The notes below the pieces were generated by a model. The model had not been told where the DNA came from. It did not search any database and saw nothing but the letters and a program-made list of their open reading frames with translations. A program made the position numbers and the translations under genes. DNA of 64,000 nt from Burkholderiales bacterium PBB6 (lineage in GTDB: Bacteria; Pseudomonadota; Gammaproteobacteria; Burkholderiales; Burkholderiaceae_C). Positions 55,880-64,000 of this stretch are shown piece after piece; within the stretch, counting starts at the first letter, position 1; each line of letters begins with the position of its first letter. The stretch is taken from the NCBI GenBank assembly GCA_002255925.1, contig NKIH01000007.1:227087-291086 (forward strand). Reading direction: 5' to 3'.

Positions 55880-56944
55880 ATGCCGCGCCCGCCCCAGTCA
55901 CCTGCAGTTTCTTCCCCCACCGACAGCCCTTCTCGCCTGCAAATGGCCGACATCGCCCGGCTGGCGGGGGTGTCGGTGTCCACGGTGTCTCGCGCCCTGT
56001 CGGGCAGCCCGCTCGTCAATGCGGCCACCAAGCAGCGCGTGGCCGAACTGGCGCGCTCGCTGAACTACTCGATCAACGTCGGCGCGCAGAACCTGCGGCT
56101 CAAGCAGAACCGCACCGTCGCCGTGATCGTGCCGTTCGACCCGGAAACCCGGCAGCACCTGTCTGACCCGTTTTTCCTGGCCATCATCGGCAGCATTGCC
56201 GATGCCCTGACCGACCGCGGCTACGACATGCTGCTGTCGCGCGTCGACGCCAACACGCTGGACCAGGCCGCGCAGTTCCACGGCACCGGCCGTGCCGTGG
56301 GCATCATCCTGATCGGCCAGTGGCACCACCACGACCAGCTCAACCAGATGGCCCTGCGCGGCGTGCCGCTGGTGGTGTGGGGGGCACAACTGAGTGGGCA
56401 GATCTACGCTTCGGTGGGCAGCCACAACCAGATCGGTGGCGAACAAGCCACCGCTCACCTGCTGGCGCAGGGCGCGCGCCGCATCGCCTTCCTGGGCGAC
56501 CCTGAACTGCCTGAAGTCGGCCTGCGCTACGCCGGCTATCTGAACGCGCATGAGCGCGCCGGCATCACGCCGGATCCGCAGCTGATGCTGCCCGTGGCCT
56601 TTGTGCGGGAATCGGTGCAGGCCGCCGTGCGGGAATTGCATGCCCGTGGCGTGCCCTTCGACGCGGTGTTCGCAGGCTCTGACCTGGTGGCGATGACCAC
56701 CACCAGCACCCTGCGCAGCCTGGGCGTGAACGTGCCCGAGGACGTGCTGGTGGCCGGCTACGACGACATCGAACTGGCCGCGCACTTCCACCCACCGCTG
56801 ACCACCGTGCGCCAGCCCATCGTGGAGGCCGGCGAGGCGCTGGTGAATTGCCTGCTGTCGCAGCTGGCCGGTGAGCGGCCGCAATCGGTGCTGCTGCGCA
56901 CCGAGCTGGTGGTGCGCGAGAGCACGCAGACCAATACGGCCTGA
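55880..56944 (+). CDS. LacI family regulator of the sucrose-type locus
   Basis: 354 aa. After a 20-residue Pro/Ser-rich lead comes the LacI headpiece (MADIARLAGVSVSTVSRALSG, 22-42) with hinge helix near LNYSINVGAQNLR, then a periplasmic-binding-protein-like sugar domain (AVIVPFDPETRQHLSDPFF, FAGSDLVAMTTTSTLRSLGV, VLVAGYDDIELAAHFHPPLTTVRQP). It is convergent with the TonB receptor gene, upstream of which are LacI-type operators, so it probably represses the uptake and phosphorylase genes in the absence of sugar. That assignment rests on position. Confidence 0.93.
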   Translation: MPRPPQSPAVSSPTDSPSRLQMADIARLAGVSVSTVSRALSGSPLVNAATKQRVAELARSLNYSINVGAQNLRLKQNRTVAVIVPFDPETRQHLSDPFFLAIIGSIADALTDRGYDMLLSRVDANTLDQAAQFHGTGRAVGIILIGQWHHHDQLNQMALRGVPLVVWGAQLSGQIYASVGSHNQIGGEQATAHLLAQGARRIAFLGDPELPEVGLRYAGYLNAHERAGITPDPQLMLPVAFVRESVQAAVRELHARGVPFDAVFAGSDLVAMTTTSTLRSLGVNVPEDVLVAGYDDIELAAHFHPPLTTVRQPIVEAGEALVNCLLSQLAGERPQSVLLRTELVVRESTQTNTA

Positions 56945-56966
56945 AGCGACGCTGCCTGAAATGGAA

Positions 56967-56993
56967 AACGGCCCCGAGGGGCCGTTGGCTTTT
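56967..56993. terminator. Bidirectional intrinsic terminator between lacI-family and TonB-receptor genes
   Basis: AACGGCCCC-GA-GGGGCCGTT is a 9-bp stem with a tiny loop; GGCTTTT follows on the plus strand and the other side gives TTTTCC on the minus strand. It lies between the stops of two convergent genes. Confidence 0.85.
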
Positions 56994-57046
56994 GTACCGC
57001 GTCCTCGGGGCCCGTGCCCCGGGGATGCGCCATCAGCAATTGCAGG

Positions 57047-59326
57047 TCAGAAGCTGTACTTCAGCGATGCCTTGATCGTACGGCCGTTGATGGCACGTGC
57101 GATGTACAGCGGGTTGTCGCCCAGGTTGCCCTGGCCTTCGGCTTCCGTGTAGGCCAGCTTGTTGAACAGGTTGTTCACACCCACCGACACCACGGTGTTC
57201 GGTGCGAACTCGTAGTTGGCGAAGGCGTTGACGGTCATGTAGGCCGGCAGGATCACGACGTTGTCGTCCTGGGCGTACGACTTGGTCGTGCCAACCACCG
57301 AACCGCCCACTTCCAAAGCACCGAAGCTGTAGGACGGTGCGACCTGGTACACCAGCTTGGCCTGGCGACGCGGGGTCTTGCCCGAGTTGCTGCCCGAGGT
57401 GATTTCAGCGTCGGTCAGGGTGGCGCCGCCGATGACCTTGAAGTCGCCCGTGCGGTAGGCCAGCTCAGCCTCGATGCCCTTCGACGTGTACGAGTTGCTC
57501 TTCACGGTCTGGGTGGTGACCTCGTAGCCGGCACCTTCCTTGGTCTTCGCGGTGAAGGCCGTGATGAAGGCGCTCAGGCCGCCGGTGCGGTACTTCACGC
57601 CAGCTTCAAACTGGTCCACTTCGTTGATCGGGTACGGGCTGGTGCCGTTGTTGATGCTGGTGTCCCAGACCACGCGGTCCGGCGACTTCCACGATGCGCC
57701 GCGGCTGGCACGGGCGAACACGGCCAGGTTCTTCTGCAGCTCGTAGTTGCCACCGAAGGACCACGAAGTGGCGTCCGTCTTGTAGCTGATGTTGCCCGGG
57801 CCGCCTGCAGCCCAGGTGCCGGTGGCGGCATCACCAAACTTCTGGGTACCGGTGCCGCGCTGCTTGTCCAGACGCACGCTGGCGTCCAGGCTCAGAGGAC
57901 CTGCGTCGTAGTTGATGGCGGCGTAAGGGGCCGTGGCGGCCACTTGCACGTCCAGGCTGCGGAAGCAGCAGCCACCCCAGGTGGTGGTGGCGTCGCCGAC
58001 CGGGTTGGTCGTGACCGCGCCGGTGTTGTCGTACAGCTTGGCGCCGTTGCCGGTCAGGCCGACGTTGTAGCGGTTCCAGTACCAGGTCTGGCCGACGTTC
58101 TGGATGCCGGTGAACAGGCCACCGGTGACGGTCAGCTTGGAAGCGGCGTCGAGGCGGATTTCCTTCTGCAGGCGCAGGTCGTTGAAGACATTGCCCATGT
58201 CATCCAGCGTCGAATTGAAGATGTGCGCCGAGAACACGGGCGTGGTGCCGGTGTAGTTGGTCGGCTGGCTGCCGGCCGGGAACACGCCGATGAAGCGGCC
58301 GGTGATGTCGCTCTTGCGGAAGCGCTCGGTCAGGGTGTAGCCGTTGCCCAGGTTGAACTGGCCTTCCAGGCCGATGGAGTTCACCTTGACGTGCAGGCCG
58401 TCGCGCGGGTTCGACGACACCTTGTTGCCGTTGCGGTCAACGATGTTGTCCTGGCCGAAGGCCGAGTTCACGAAGAACGCATTGCGCGGATCGATGCCGG
58501 CGATGGTGTTGATCGTGCTGCCCGAGGTGGTGACGGGCACCGGCAGGTAGGTCGGGGTGCGGTCGTCCAGGCTCTTCAGGTTCAGGCGGATGTAGCCGTT
58601 GTCGAGTTCCTTGGTGATCGACGCGCGGAACTGACCACCGTTCTCGGCCTTGATGTCGGTGTTGCGGGCGCCTTCGCCGGTGCGGTAGTAGCCGCCCATC
58701 TGGAAGTACAGCTTGTCGCCGAGCTTGCCGCCGTAGGCGAAGTCGACGCGCTGCTGGTCGTGGTCGAGGCCGGCGCTCACGCCGATGGCCCCGCCCGCTT
58801 CCTTGCCGGTCTTGTTCTTGAAGTTGACGATGGCGCCGGGGGCGTTGGTCGTCAGGGTGGAGGACGAGCCGCCGCGGACCACGTCCAGCGATTCGGTCAT
58901 GAAGTCGGCGCGCAGGAACTGGTCGGCGGTCGCGAACGACATGTCACCGATCAGGATCACGGGCAGGCCGTCTTCCTGCAGCTGCACATAGCGGCCGCCG
59001 CCGTCAGACATGGGCAGACCACGCACGCCCAGGTTGGCATTGCCTTCACCGCCGGTGGCTTCGGCGCGCAGGCCGGGCACCGTGCGCAGCACTTCAGTGG
59101 CGCTGGCGGCCACCGAGTTGGAGATCTGTTCGCTGTCGACCGTGCTGAGCGAGACGCTCTGCTTCATCTTCGTGCGGGCCACGGCGGTGCCGGTGACCAC
59201 GACCTGGTCGAGCCTCAGGCCGTCGTTCGCCGGAGCGGCTTCAGCGGTCTGGGCCTGGGCGGTGATGGCCGACAGGCACAGGGTGGTGGCCAGGGCCACC
59301 GGGGTCAGGGAGCTGGGAAAGCGCAT
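57047..59326 (-). CDS. TonB-dependent outer-membrane receptor, probably for sucrose or a related sugar
   Basis: 759 aa. Signal peptide 1-25 (ALATTLCLSAITAQA), a TonB-box-like LDQVVVTGTA at 39-48, plug domain (VLRTVPGLRAEATGG, NLGVRGLPMSDGGGRYVQLQEDGLPV, DVVRGGSSSTLTTNAPGAIVNF), a 22-strand barrel with the typical Tyr/Phe-rich alternation, and a C-terminal Phe (ASLKYSF). An unusual Cys-Cys pair is in GGCCFRS of an extracellular loop. AGGAG stands 8 nt before the ATG. Substrate is inferred from the sucrose phosphorylase and sugar porter genes immediately upstream and from LacI-type operators before it. Confidence 0.93.
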   Translation of the reverse strand: MRFPSSLTPVALATTLCLSAITAQAQTAEAAPANDGLRLDQVVVTGTAVARTKMKQSVSLSTVDSEQISNSVAASATEVLRTVPGLRAEATGGEGNANLGVRGLPMSDGGGRYVQLQEDGLPVILIGDMSFATADQFLRADFMTESLDVVRGGSSSTLTTNAPGAIVNFKNKTGKEAGGAIGVSAGLDHDQQRVDFAYGGKLGDKLYFQMGGYYRTGEGARNTDIKAENGGQFRASITKELDNGYIRLNLKSLDDRTPTYLPVPVTTSGSTINTIAGIDPRNAFFVNSAFGQDNIVDRNGNKVSSNPRDGLHVKVNSIGLEGQFNLGNGYTLTERFRKSDITGRFIGVFPAGSQPTNYTGTTPVFSAHIFNSTLDDMGNVFNDLRLQKEIRLDAASKLTVTGGLFTGIQNVGQTWYWNRYNVGLTGNGAKLYDNTGAVTTNPVGDATTTWGGCCFRSLDVQVAATAPYAAINYDAGPLSLDASVRLDKQRGTGTQKFGDAATGTWAAGGPGNISYKTDATSWSFGGNYELQKNLAVFARASRGASWKSPDRVVWDTSINNGTSPYPINEVDQFEAGVKYRTGGLSAFITAFTAKTKEGAGYEVTTQTVKSNSYTSKGIEAELAYRTGDFKVIGGATLTDAEITSGSNSGKTPRRQAKLVYQVAPSYSFGALEVGGSVVGTTKSYAQDDNVVILPAYMTVNAFANYEFAPNTVVSVGVNNLFNKLAYTEAEGQGNLGDNPLYIARAINGRTIKASLKYSF

Positions 59327-59394
59327 GAATTTGTCTCCTCTAGGGGGATGTTGCAGCCCGACGAAATGGTCACTGCATGTTGAAAATTCTGAGG

Positions 59395-59414
59395 TTTTGC
59401 AATCGTTTGCAAAA
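59395..59414. promoter_or_regulatory. LacI-family operator before the TonB receptor gene
   Basis: TTTTGCAATCGTTTGCAAAA is a 20-bp dyad broken only by the two positions flanking the central CG. The core GCAATCGTTTGC fits the LacI-family pattern GNAANCGNTTNC fully. It lies 69 bp upstream of the receptor start. Confidence 0.75.
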
Positions 59415-59479
59415 TAGGGAAAACCAGAATCAATACCAATGAAACAACGACAAATTTGACTTTTTTCTGGTGCTTTTTA

Positions 59480-59491
59480 GCTAACGATTAC
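59480..59491. promoter_or_regulatory. Second, weaker LacI-type half-match
   Basis: GCTAACGATTAC matches the same pattern at 7 of 8 fixed positions and lies 66 bp (about six helical turns) from the strong site, overlapping the stop codon of the phosphorylase gene. Looping between the two sites is possible. Confidence 0.35.
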
Positions 59492-60963
59492 AAAGCGAAC
59501 GCAAACGCATCGACACGGTCGCCTGAAGACACCTCCAGCTGGTAAGCCAGCGTGGCGAAATCCACCACCAGACGGGCGCCGTGTTCACCGTGCTGCCAGG
59601 CCATGTCGAGCACGCCAGCGGCACTGTCATTGAGCTTGAAGCTGCCCTGGAACGCCGGCGCGGTGTTGCGCAGCTTGATCAGGCGCACCAGTTCCCGCAC
59701 CACCGGGCGTTGCAGCTCGGTCTGCACTTCGGCGCGGCTGTAGTGGTGGCGGTTGATGTCGCGGCCGACACCGCTGCTGGCCAGCAGGTCCATGTCGTTG
59801 TGGCCGGCCAGCAGGCCGACGTAATACACCTGCGGCACGCCGGGCAGGAAGAACTGCACCGCGCGCGAAAGCAGGTAGGCCAGGTCGTTGCGGCCGAGGG
59901 CGTCGTAGAAGGTGCAGTTGACCTGGTAGAGGTCGAGGTTCGAAGCAGCAGCGCCGGTCGCCTGGCGGCTCTGGCCCTGGCTGTTGGCGTGCATGATTTC
60001 GACCAGCTGGTCGAGCTCGGCCGGCGGCACCAGACCCGGGCGGCCTTCGCGGTCAGTGGCGTCAGCGCCGATGTCGATCACGCCGATGCCGTCATGGGTG
60101 TCGAGCACGGTCAGCGCGTTGTTCGGGCGGATGCCCACCCAGCGCTTCAGCGGCTCGGCCGTCTTGAACGAGAACGCATGCAGCACCAGCGGCGGCAGCG
60201 CGAAGTCATAGACCCAGTCCACACGCGCGGCGATGTCGATCTGCTTGCGGTAGTACGAGTGGATTTCCACCAGCACCTCGATGCCCAGCGAGCGCGCCTC
60301 GGCGGCGAACTGGTCGATGAAGGCGAAGGTCTCCGGCATCATGAAGCAGTTGTCGCCGGCCTTCTTGATGGCGTAGCCCACGGCGTCCAGGCGCACCATG
60401 CGGATGCCGCTTTCGCTCAGCGTCTTGAGGATGCTGGTGAGGTAGGCTTGGCCCTGCGGGTGGGCCACGTCGATGTCGACCTGCTTGGAGGTGAAGGTGG
60501 TCCACAGGATGCGCTTGTCGCCATTGGCCAGCGTGGCGTAGGTGAACGGCACACCGGGGCGCGGGCGATACACCTTGAGCAGCGTCTGCTCGTCCACGCC
60601 GCCCGGGAACACGCGGTCCATCGTCAGGAACAGGCCGTCGTAGATCGAGGCCGAGCCCTTGGCCGAGTAGTCCTTGAACTGCGGCGAATCCGAGGACATG
60701 TGGTTGACGATGACGTCGGCCATCACGTCCACGTCCTGCGTCAGCTTGGCGATGTCGCCCCAGTCGCCCAGACGCGGGTCGACCTGCGTGTGGTCGATCG
60801 GATCAAAACCGGCATCGGCCCCGTCGATGGGGAAGAAGAACGGCAGCAGGTGCACGCCGCCAAACACATCCTTCAGCTCGGTGGCCAGCAGGCTTTGCAG
60901 CTGGTTCAGGCCACCGCCGCCCAGGCGGTCGACGTAGGTGATGAGTTGAACCTGGTTTTTCAT
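59488..60963 (-). CDS. Sucrose phosphorylase (GH13 subfamily 18)
   Basis: Cytoplasmic enzyme that splits sucrose with phosphate into alpha-glucose-1-phosphate and fructose. 491 aa. It follows the Bifidobacterium enzyme closely along its length: MKNQVQLITYVDRLGG, PIDGADAGFDPIDHTQVD, RLDAVGYAIKKAGDNCFM, EIHSYYRKQ, TVLDTHDGIGVIDIG, GAAASNLDLYQVN, FFLPGVPQVYYVG. Nucleophile Asp193, acid/base Glu233 and stabiliser Asp291 are all present. Related glucosylglycerate or sucrose-6-phosphate phosphorylases share the fold but this full match favours sucrose. It starts 13 bp after the sugar porter gene. Confidence 0.92.
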   Translation of the reverse strand: MKNQVQLITYVDRLGGGGLNQLQSLLATELKDVFGGVHLLPFFFPIDGADAGFDPIDHTQVDPRLGDWGDIAKLTQDVDVMADVIVNHMSSDSPQFKDYSAKGSASIYDGLFLTMDRVFPGGVDEQTLLKVYRPRPGVPFTYATLANGDKRILWTTFTSKQVDIDVAHPQGQAYLTSILKTLSESGIRMVRLDAVGYAIKKAGDNCFMMPETFAFIDQFAAEARSLGIEVLVEIHSYYRKQIDIAARVDWVYDFALPPLVLHAFSFKTAEPLKRWVGIRPNNALTVLDTHDGIGVIDIGADATDREGRPGLVPPAELDQLVEIMHANSQGQSRQATGAAASNLDLYQVNCTFYDALGRNDLAYLLSRAVQFFLPGVPQVYYVGLLAGHNDMDLLASSGVGRDINRHHYSRAEVQTELQRPVVRELVRLIKLRNTAPAFQGSFKLNDSAAGVLDMAWQHGEHGARLVVDFATLAYQLEVSSGDRVDAFAFAL

Positions 60964-60976
60964 GGGAGTACGACGG

Positions 60977-62290
60977 TCAAGGTTGGGCAGAGGGCTTGGC
61001 GACGGGCACGAAGCACACCGCCACGGCGGCGCACAGCAGCAGCGCGCCGGCCAGTCGGATGACGTTGACGGGCTGGCCGCCCAGCAGCGCGTGGTAATAC
61101 AGCGGCAGCGTGATCATCTGGATGATCATCGGGATGACGATGAACATGTTGAAGATGCCCATGTACACGCCAGCACGCTCGGCCGGGATGCTGTCGGCGA
61201 GCATCACGTACGGATTGCCCATGATGCTGGCCCAGGCCAGGCCCACGCCCAGCATCGGCACGAACAGCAGCGCCTTGTCGTGGATGGACGGCAGCCACCA
61301 CATGCCCAGGCCGGCCAGCGTGAGGCACACCGCGTGCACCCACTTGGCGCCATAGCGGCGGGTGAACGGCACCATCGCGAAGGCGGCGATGAAGGCGACG
61401 AAGTTGTAGAAGCCACCGATCTGGCCGTTCAGCAGCCCCGCATCGCGGAAGCCTGCGGTGTGGGGGTCGGTGGTCTGGAACATCGACTGCGCCAGCGCCG
61501 GCACGATGTAGATCCAGTAGCAGAGCATGCCGTACCACTGGAACAGCTTCATCCACCACAGGCGGCGCATGGTGACGGGCATGTCACGCAGGGCGTCTGC
61601 AATTTCGGTCAGCGTGGCCTTGGCACCGCGCGGCTTGGCGCGCAGCTCGGCTTCTTCCTCGGGCGTCAGCGGCAGCTCGGGCGTGGTCTTCACCGACCAC
61701 CACACGGTGGTGAACGAGAACAGCGCGCCGATCAGGAAAGCGACGATGGTGATGTGCGGGATGTTGTTGCCATTCACCGCATCCTTGTTCATCCCCAACC
61801 ACACCATGATGCTCGGCGCGAGGTAGGCCAGTGTCTGCGCCAAGCCCGTGAAGGCCGCCTGGCTGAGGAAGCCGGCCGGGTGCTGCGACTTGTCGAGCCG
61901 GTCGTTCACGTAGGCGCGGTAAGGCTCCATCGTGACGTTGTTGGCCGCATCCAGAATCCACAGCAGGCTGGCCGCGAACCACAGCGTCGGGCTGAACGGC
62001 ATAGCCAGCAGGCCCAGGCTGCACAGCAGCGCACCGATCAGGAAGTACGGCGTGCGGCGCCCCCAGCGCGACACCGTGCGGTCGCTCATGGCCCCGATCA
62101 CCGGCTGCACCAGCAGGCCGGTCAGCGGGCCGGCCAGCCACAGCAGCGGCAGGCTGGCCTCATCAGCACCGAGGTACTGGTAGATCGGGCTCATGTTGCT
62201 CTGCTGCAGACCAAAGCTGAACTGGATGCCGAAGAAGCCGACATTCATGTTCAGGATCTGCCAGAACGACAGGTGCGGCTTTGCGGCCAT
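60977..62290 (-). CDS. Sugar porter of the GPH/SLC45 (sucrose-H+ symporter-like) group
   Basis: 437 aa, twelve membrane helices. The loop [20 protein letters not shown] with RWGRRTPY at 75-82 is the mark of SLC45/plant sucrose-carrier relatives and bacterial maltose or sucrose porters. [16 protein letters not shown] in the second half is also typical. It should import the disaccharide from the periplasm with protons. GGAGA lies 5 nt before the ATG. The sucrose phosphorylase gene follows 13 bp later. Confidence 0.9.
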   Translation of the reverse strand: MAAKPHLSFWQILNMNVGFFGIQFSFGLQQSNMSPIYQYLGADEASLPLLWLAGPLTGLLVQPVIGAMSDRTVSRWGRRTPYFLIGALLCSLGLLAMPFSPTLWFAASLLWILDAANNVTMEPYRAYVNDRLDKSQHPAGFLSQAAFTGLAQTLAYLAPSIMVWLGMNKDAVNGNNIPHITIVAFLIGALFSFTTVWWSVKTTPELPLTPEEEAELRAKPRGAKATLTEIADALRDMPVTMRRLWWMKLFQWYGMLCYWIYIVPALAQSMFQTTDPHTAGFRDAGLLNGQIGGFYNFVAFIAAFAMVPFTRRYGAKWVHAVCLTLAGLGMWWLPSIHDKALLFVPMLGVGLAWASIMGNPYVMLADSIPAERAGVYMGIFNMFIVIPMIIQMITLPLYYHALLGGQPVNVIRLAGALLLCAAVAVCFVPVAKPSAQP

Positions 62291-62334
62291 CGGGGTCTCC
62301 GTTTCTTTTTGTGGGGATGGCCGCGGCGCGTGCG

Positions 62335-63573
62335 TCAGCGCACGGCCAGCAGCCAGAGTCGAGCCAGGTCGGCGGTGCCGTCCTTGGCTGCGAGGGCTTG
62401 CAGCACCGGCAGCGCCTTGTCGCGCTGGCCAGCCTGCAGCAACGCCACGCCGTAACGCAGGCGGGCGTCGTCGGGGTTCTTGGCCACGCCGCGCTGCAGG
62501 CCCTGGGCCATCAGCTCCAGGCCACCGGCGGTGTCACCAGCGCTGATGAGCAGCTGGCCCACGGCCACCGGCACGCCGCCGTCCTTGGCCTTGGCCGCGT
62601 CGTTCTTCGCGCTGGCCAGCGCCGCACGGTCATCAGCGGCCTGCTTGTTGATCTTCTGGCGCAGCTGCTGGTGCTGCACGGCGCTCTTGCCTTCACCGAG
62701 CAGCTTGCGCTCGTAGCCTTCGTCCAGCACGGCCTTGGCCTCGATCGGCTGGCCCGACAACTGGGCCAGCTGCGCCAGGTCGGCGTACTCGTCGGCTTCG
62801 GTCAGCAGGTTCAGGTGGCGCATCAGGCGCAGCACATCCAACCCGAGGCGCGAGGCAAAGCCCGGCGCGCCTTGCACGCGGCTGACCAGGTCTTGCCAGT
62901 AAGCCGGCTTCGGATAGTCCTGCACCAGCTGCTCAAGCGTGGCGCGGTAGCCGGCGGCGTCACCCAGCTTGTTCTGGGCCGAGCCCTGCAGTTGCCAGCG
63001 CAGCTCGGCCACCTTGCGGCCGGCGGCCTGGTCGGCCTTGATCAGCACGTCCAGCTCTTTCAGCATGGCCGCCGATTCACCCCGCGCGTTGAGCACGAAG
63101 ACCAGCACGACACGCACGCTTTCGGCCTGGCCGCCTTCGGCCAGATAAACCCGCGCCAGGCGCTCGGCCTCGGCGTTGTTCTTGGCGCGGTAGGCCACGG
63201 CGACGGCCGTTTCCAGCAGCGACGGCCGATCCTTCAGATCCAGCTTGGGGCTGGTCAGGGCCACGTTGAAGGCCTTGAGGGCCGCGTCGTTGTCGTTCAG
63301 GGCCATCGCGGCCGGCGCCTTCAGGCGGGCCAGGATGTAGTTCTCGTAGTCGGTGCGGCCTTCCTGGTTTTCGGCCAGGCGCAGCTGCTCCATCGCCTTG
63401 GTGGCGTCGCCATTGCGCAGCAACTCCTGCGCAGCGGCCAGCGGCTTGGCCATGTCGGGGCGCAGGGTGTCTTGCGCATGGGCTGCCGTGCCGAAGCACA
63501 TGGCAGCAGCCACGGCCAGGCTGGACAGGGTGCGCAGGGCTGCGCGCGACGAGGAGCGGTGAAAGGTGGTCAT
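62335..63573 (-). CDS. Exported TPR-like protein coupled to exbD
   Basis: 412 aa. Signal peptide (RAALRTLSSLAVAAAMCFGTAAHAQ), then all-helical repeats with TPR-like patterns (PLAAAQELLRNGDATKAMEQLRLAENQ; NNAEAERLARVYLAEGG; DDARLRYGVALLQAGQRDKALPVLQALA). The start overlaps the exbD stop by ATGA, so the two are translationally coupled. Such TPR proteins next to exbBD/tonB sets are found in sugar-uptake clusters, where a periplasmic scaffold role is suspected but unproven. Confidence 0.85.
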   Translation of the reverse strand: MTTFHRSSSRAALRTLSSLAVAAAMCFGTAAHAQDTLRPDMAKPLAAAQELLRNGDATKAMEQLRLAENQEGRTDYENYILARLKAPAAMALNDNDAALKAFNVALTSPKLDLKDRPSLLETAVAVAYRAKNNAEAERLARVYLAEGGQAESVRVVLVFVLNARGESAAMLKELDVLIKADQAAGRKVAELRWQLQGSAQNKLGDAAGYRATLEQLVQDYPKPAYWQDLVSRVQGAPGFASRLGLDVLRLMRHLNLLTEADEYADLAQLAQLSGQPIEAKAVLDEGYERKLLGEGKSAVQHQQLRQKINKQAADDRAALASAKNDAAKAKDGGVPVAVGQLLISAGDTAGGLELMAQGLQRGVAKNPDDARLRYGVALLQAGQRDKALPVLQALAAKDGTADLARLWLLAVR

Positions 63574-63992
63574 TGCATGAACTGTTCGTTGCCAACAATG
63601 CCGATTTTGCTCACTCCGAGGCGCTGCGCCTCAGCCATCACCATGGCCACGTACTTGTACGTCACCAGCTTGTTCGGCCGCAGGTGCACTTCAGGCTGAT
63701 CCGGCAGCTGCGCCGTGCGGTACAGCTTGGCTTGCAGCTCGGCGCGCGTCGGCACGATCTCGCCGTTCCAGCCGATGGTGCCGTCGAAGTCCACGTCGAT
63801 GCGGACGATCTCGGGCGGCTTCGGCGGCGGTGCGCTGTTCGAGTTCACCGGCATGTTCAGCTTCACCGCGTGCGTCTGCGGCGGGATGGTGATGATGAAC
63901 ATGATCAGCAGCACCAGCATCACGTCGATCAACGGCGTGGTGTTCATCTCCACCATCATGTCGTCGTCGGACGACCCTACGCTCATGGACAT
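63570..63992 (-). CDS. exbD: ExbD/TolR family energy-transducing protein
   Basis: 140 aa. Short cytoplasmic acidic start (MSVGSSDDDMMVEMN), one membrane helix at 19-38 with the conserved Asp23 (TPLIDVMLVLLIMFIITIP), and a periplasmic domain. With ExbB and TonB it transmits the proton-motive force to outer-membrane receptors. Two start codons, 63992 and 63986, are possible. ExbB would be expected just beyond the window edge. The link with the sucrose-type genes downstream suggests a dedicated TonB complex. Confidence 0.92.
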   Translation of the reverse strand: MSMSVGSSDDDMMVEMNTTPLIDVMLVLLIMFIITIPPQTHAVKLNMPVNSNSAPPPKPPEIVRIDVDFDGTIGWNGEIVPTRAELQAKLYRTAQLPDQPEVHLRPNKLVTYKYVAMVMAEAQRLGVSKIGIVGNEQFMQ

Positions 63993-64000
63993 GTTGTTCT

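Noticed and set aside
57014..59383. A 789-codon plus-strand frame opposite the TonB receptor gene
   Set aside because: Val/Gly/His-rich mirror of a barrel protein; no start context and no motifs.

Overview
The window is a gene-dense, visibly GC-rich bacterial chromosome segment with third positions dominated by G and C. Gene content points to a betaproteobacterium of the order Burkholderiales, probably near Roseateles, Leptothrix or Rubrivivax. The reasons are the nitrate-ABC/ybiB/cobA arrangement, the queA/recG/oxyR neighbourhood, a GTP-type PEP carboxykinase, and several conserved hypothetical genes I associate with that order. The taxonomic call is inference. I found no rRNA or tRNA genes, insertion sequences, prophage genes or CRISPR arrays.

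Layout. 1-3.3 kb: the end of a nitrate/nitrite assimilation block (ABC permease cut by the window edge, ATPase, YbiB-like protein, siroheme methyltransferase). 3.3-6.3 kb: a membrane acyltransferase divergent from a probable exported clan-A glycoside hydrolase. 6.3-12.6 kb: a leftward run of radA, a J-like/trypsin fusion, a monooxygenase-fold protein, a small membrane protein, ilvE, a zinc-finger protein and a soluble histidine kinase. 12.8-19.7 kb: a secreted beta-helix protein, a LysE exporter, oxyR, a secreted M4 protease and recG. 20-25.6 kb: queuosine genes queA and tgt, then a large protein that reads as a SNF2-type helicase with ruined catalytic motifs behind an H1-like basic tail, and a membrane protein. 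25.6-32.2 kb (leftward): an EF-hand secreted protein, argG, an LplT/Aas-like MFS-acyltransferase fusion and a three-gene DUF2145 locus. 32.3-41.1 kb: an XRE regulator, an M61 peptidase, PhoX phosphatase with a Pho-box-like site, a CoA-transferase coupled to rlmJ, an Old Yellow Enzyme and a MOSC protein. 41.1-43.6 kb: feoA-feoB plus a Cys-rich small protein, behind a Fur-box-like site. 44-53 kb: pckG with a terminator-like hairpin in its leader, metallophosphoesterase, universal stress protein, dadA, an Hsp70-family protein, a UPF0149 protein and a chemotaxis receptor. 53-55.8 kb: a LysR regulator divergent from mmsA.

55.9-64 kb: a sucrose-type utilisation locus. It contains a LacI regulator, a TonB-dependent receptor, a sucrose phosphorylase with all three catalytic residues, an SLC45/GPH-like sugar porter, a periplasmic TPR protein and ExbD. 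The genes form a plausible route: energised uptake through the outer membrane, symport through the inner membrane, then phosphorolysis to glucose-1-phosphate and fructose. LacI-type operators lie before the receptor gene and before the regulator itself.

The observations most worth following are the degenerate SNF2-like protein, the orphan double-hairpin/U-tract element near 51.4 kb (candidate small RNA), the pckG leader hairpin, and the HPD-less J-like/trypsin fusion next to radA.
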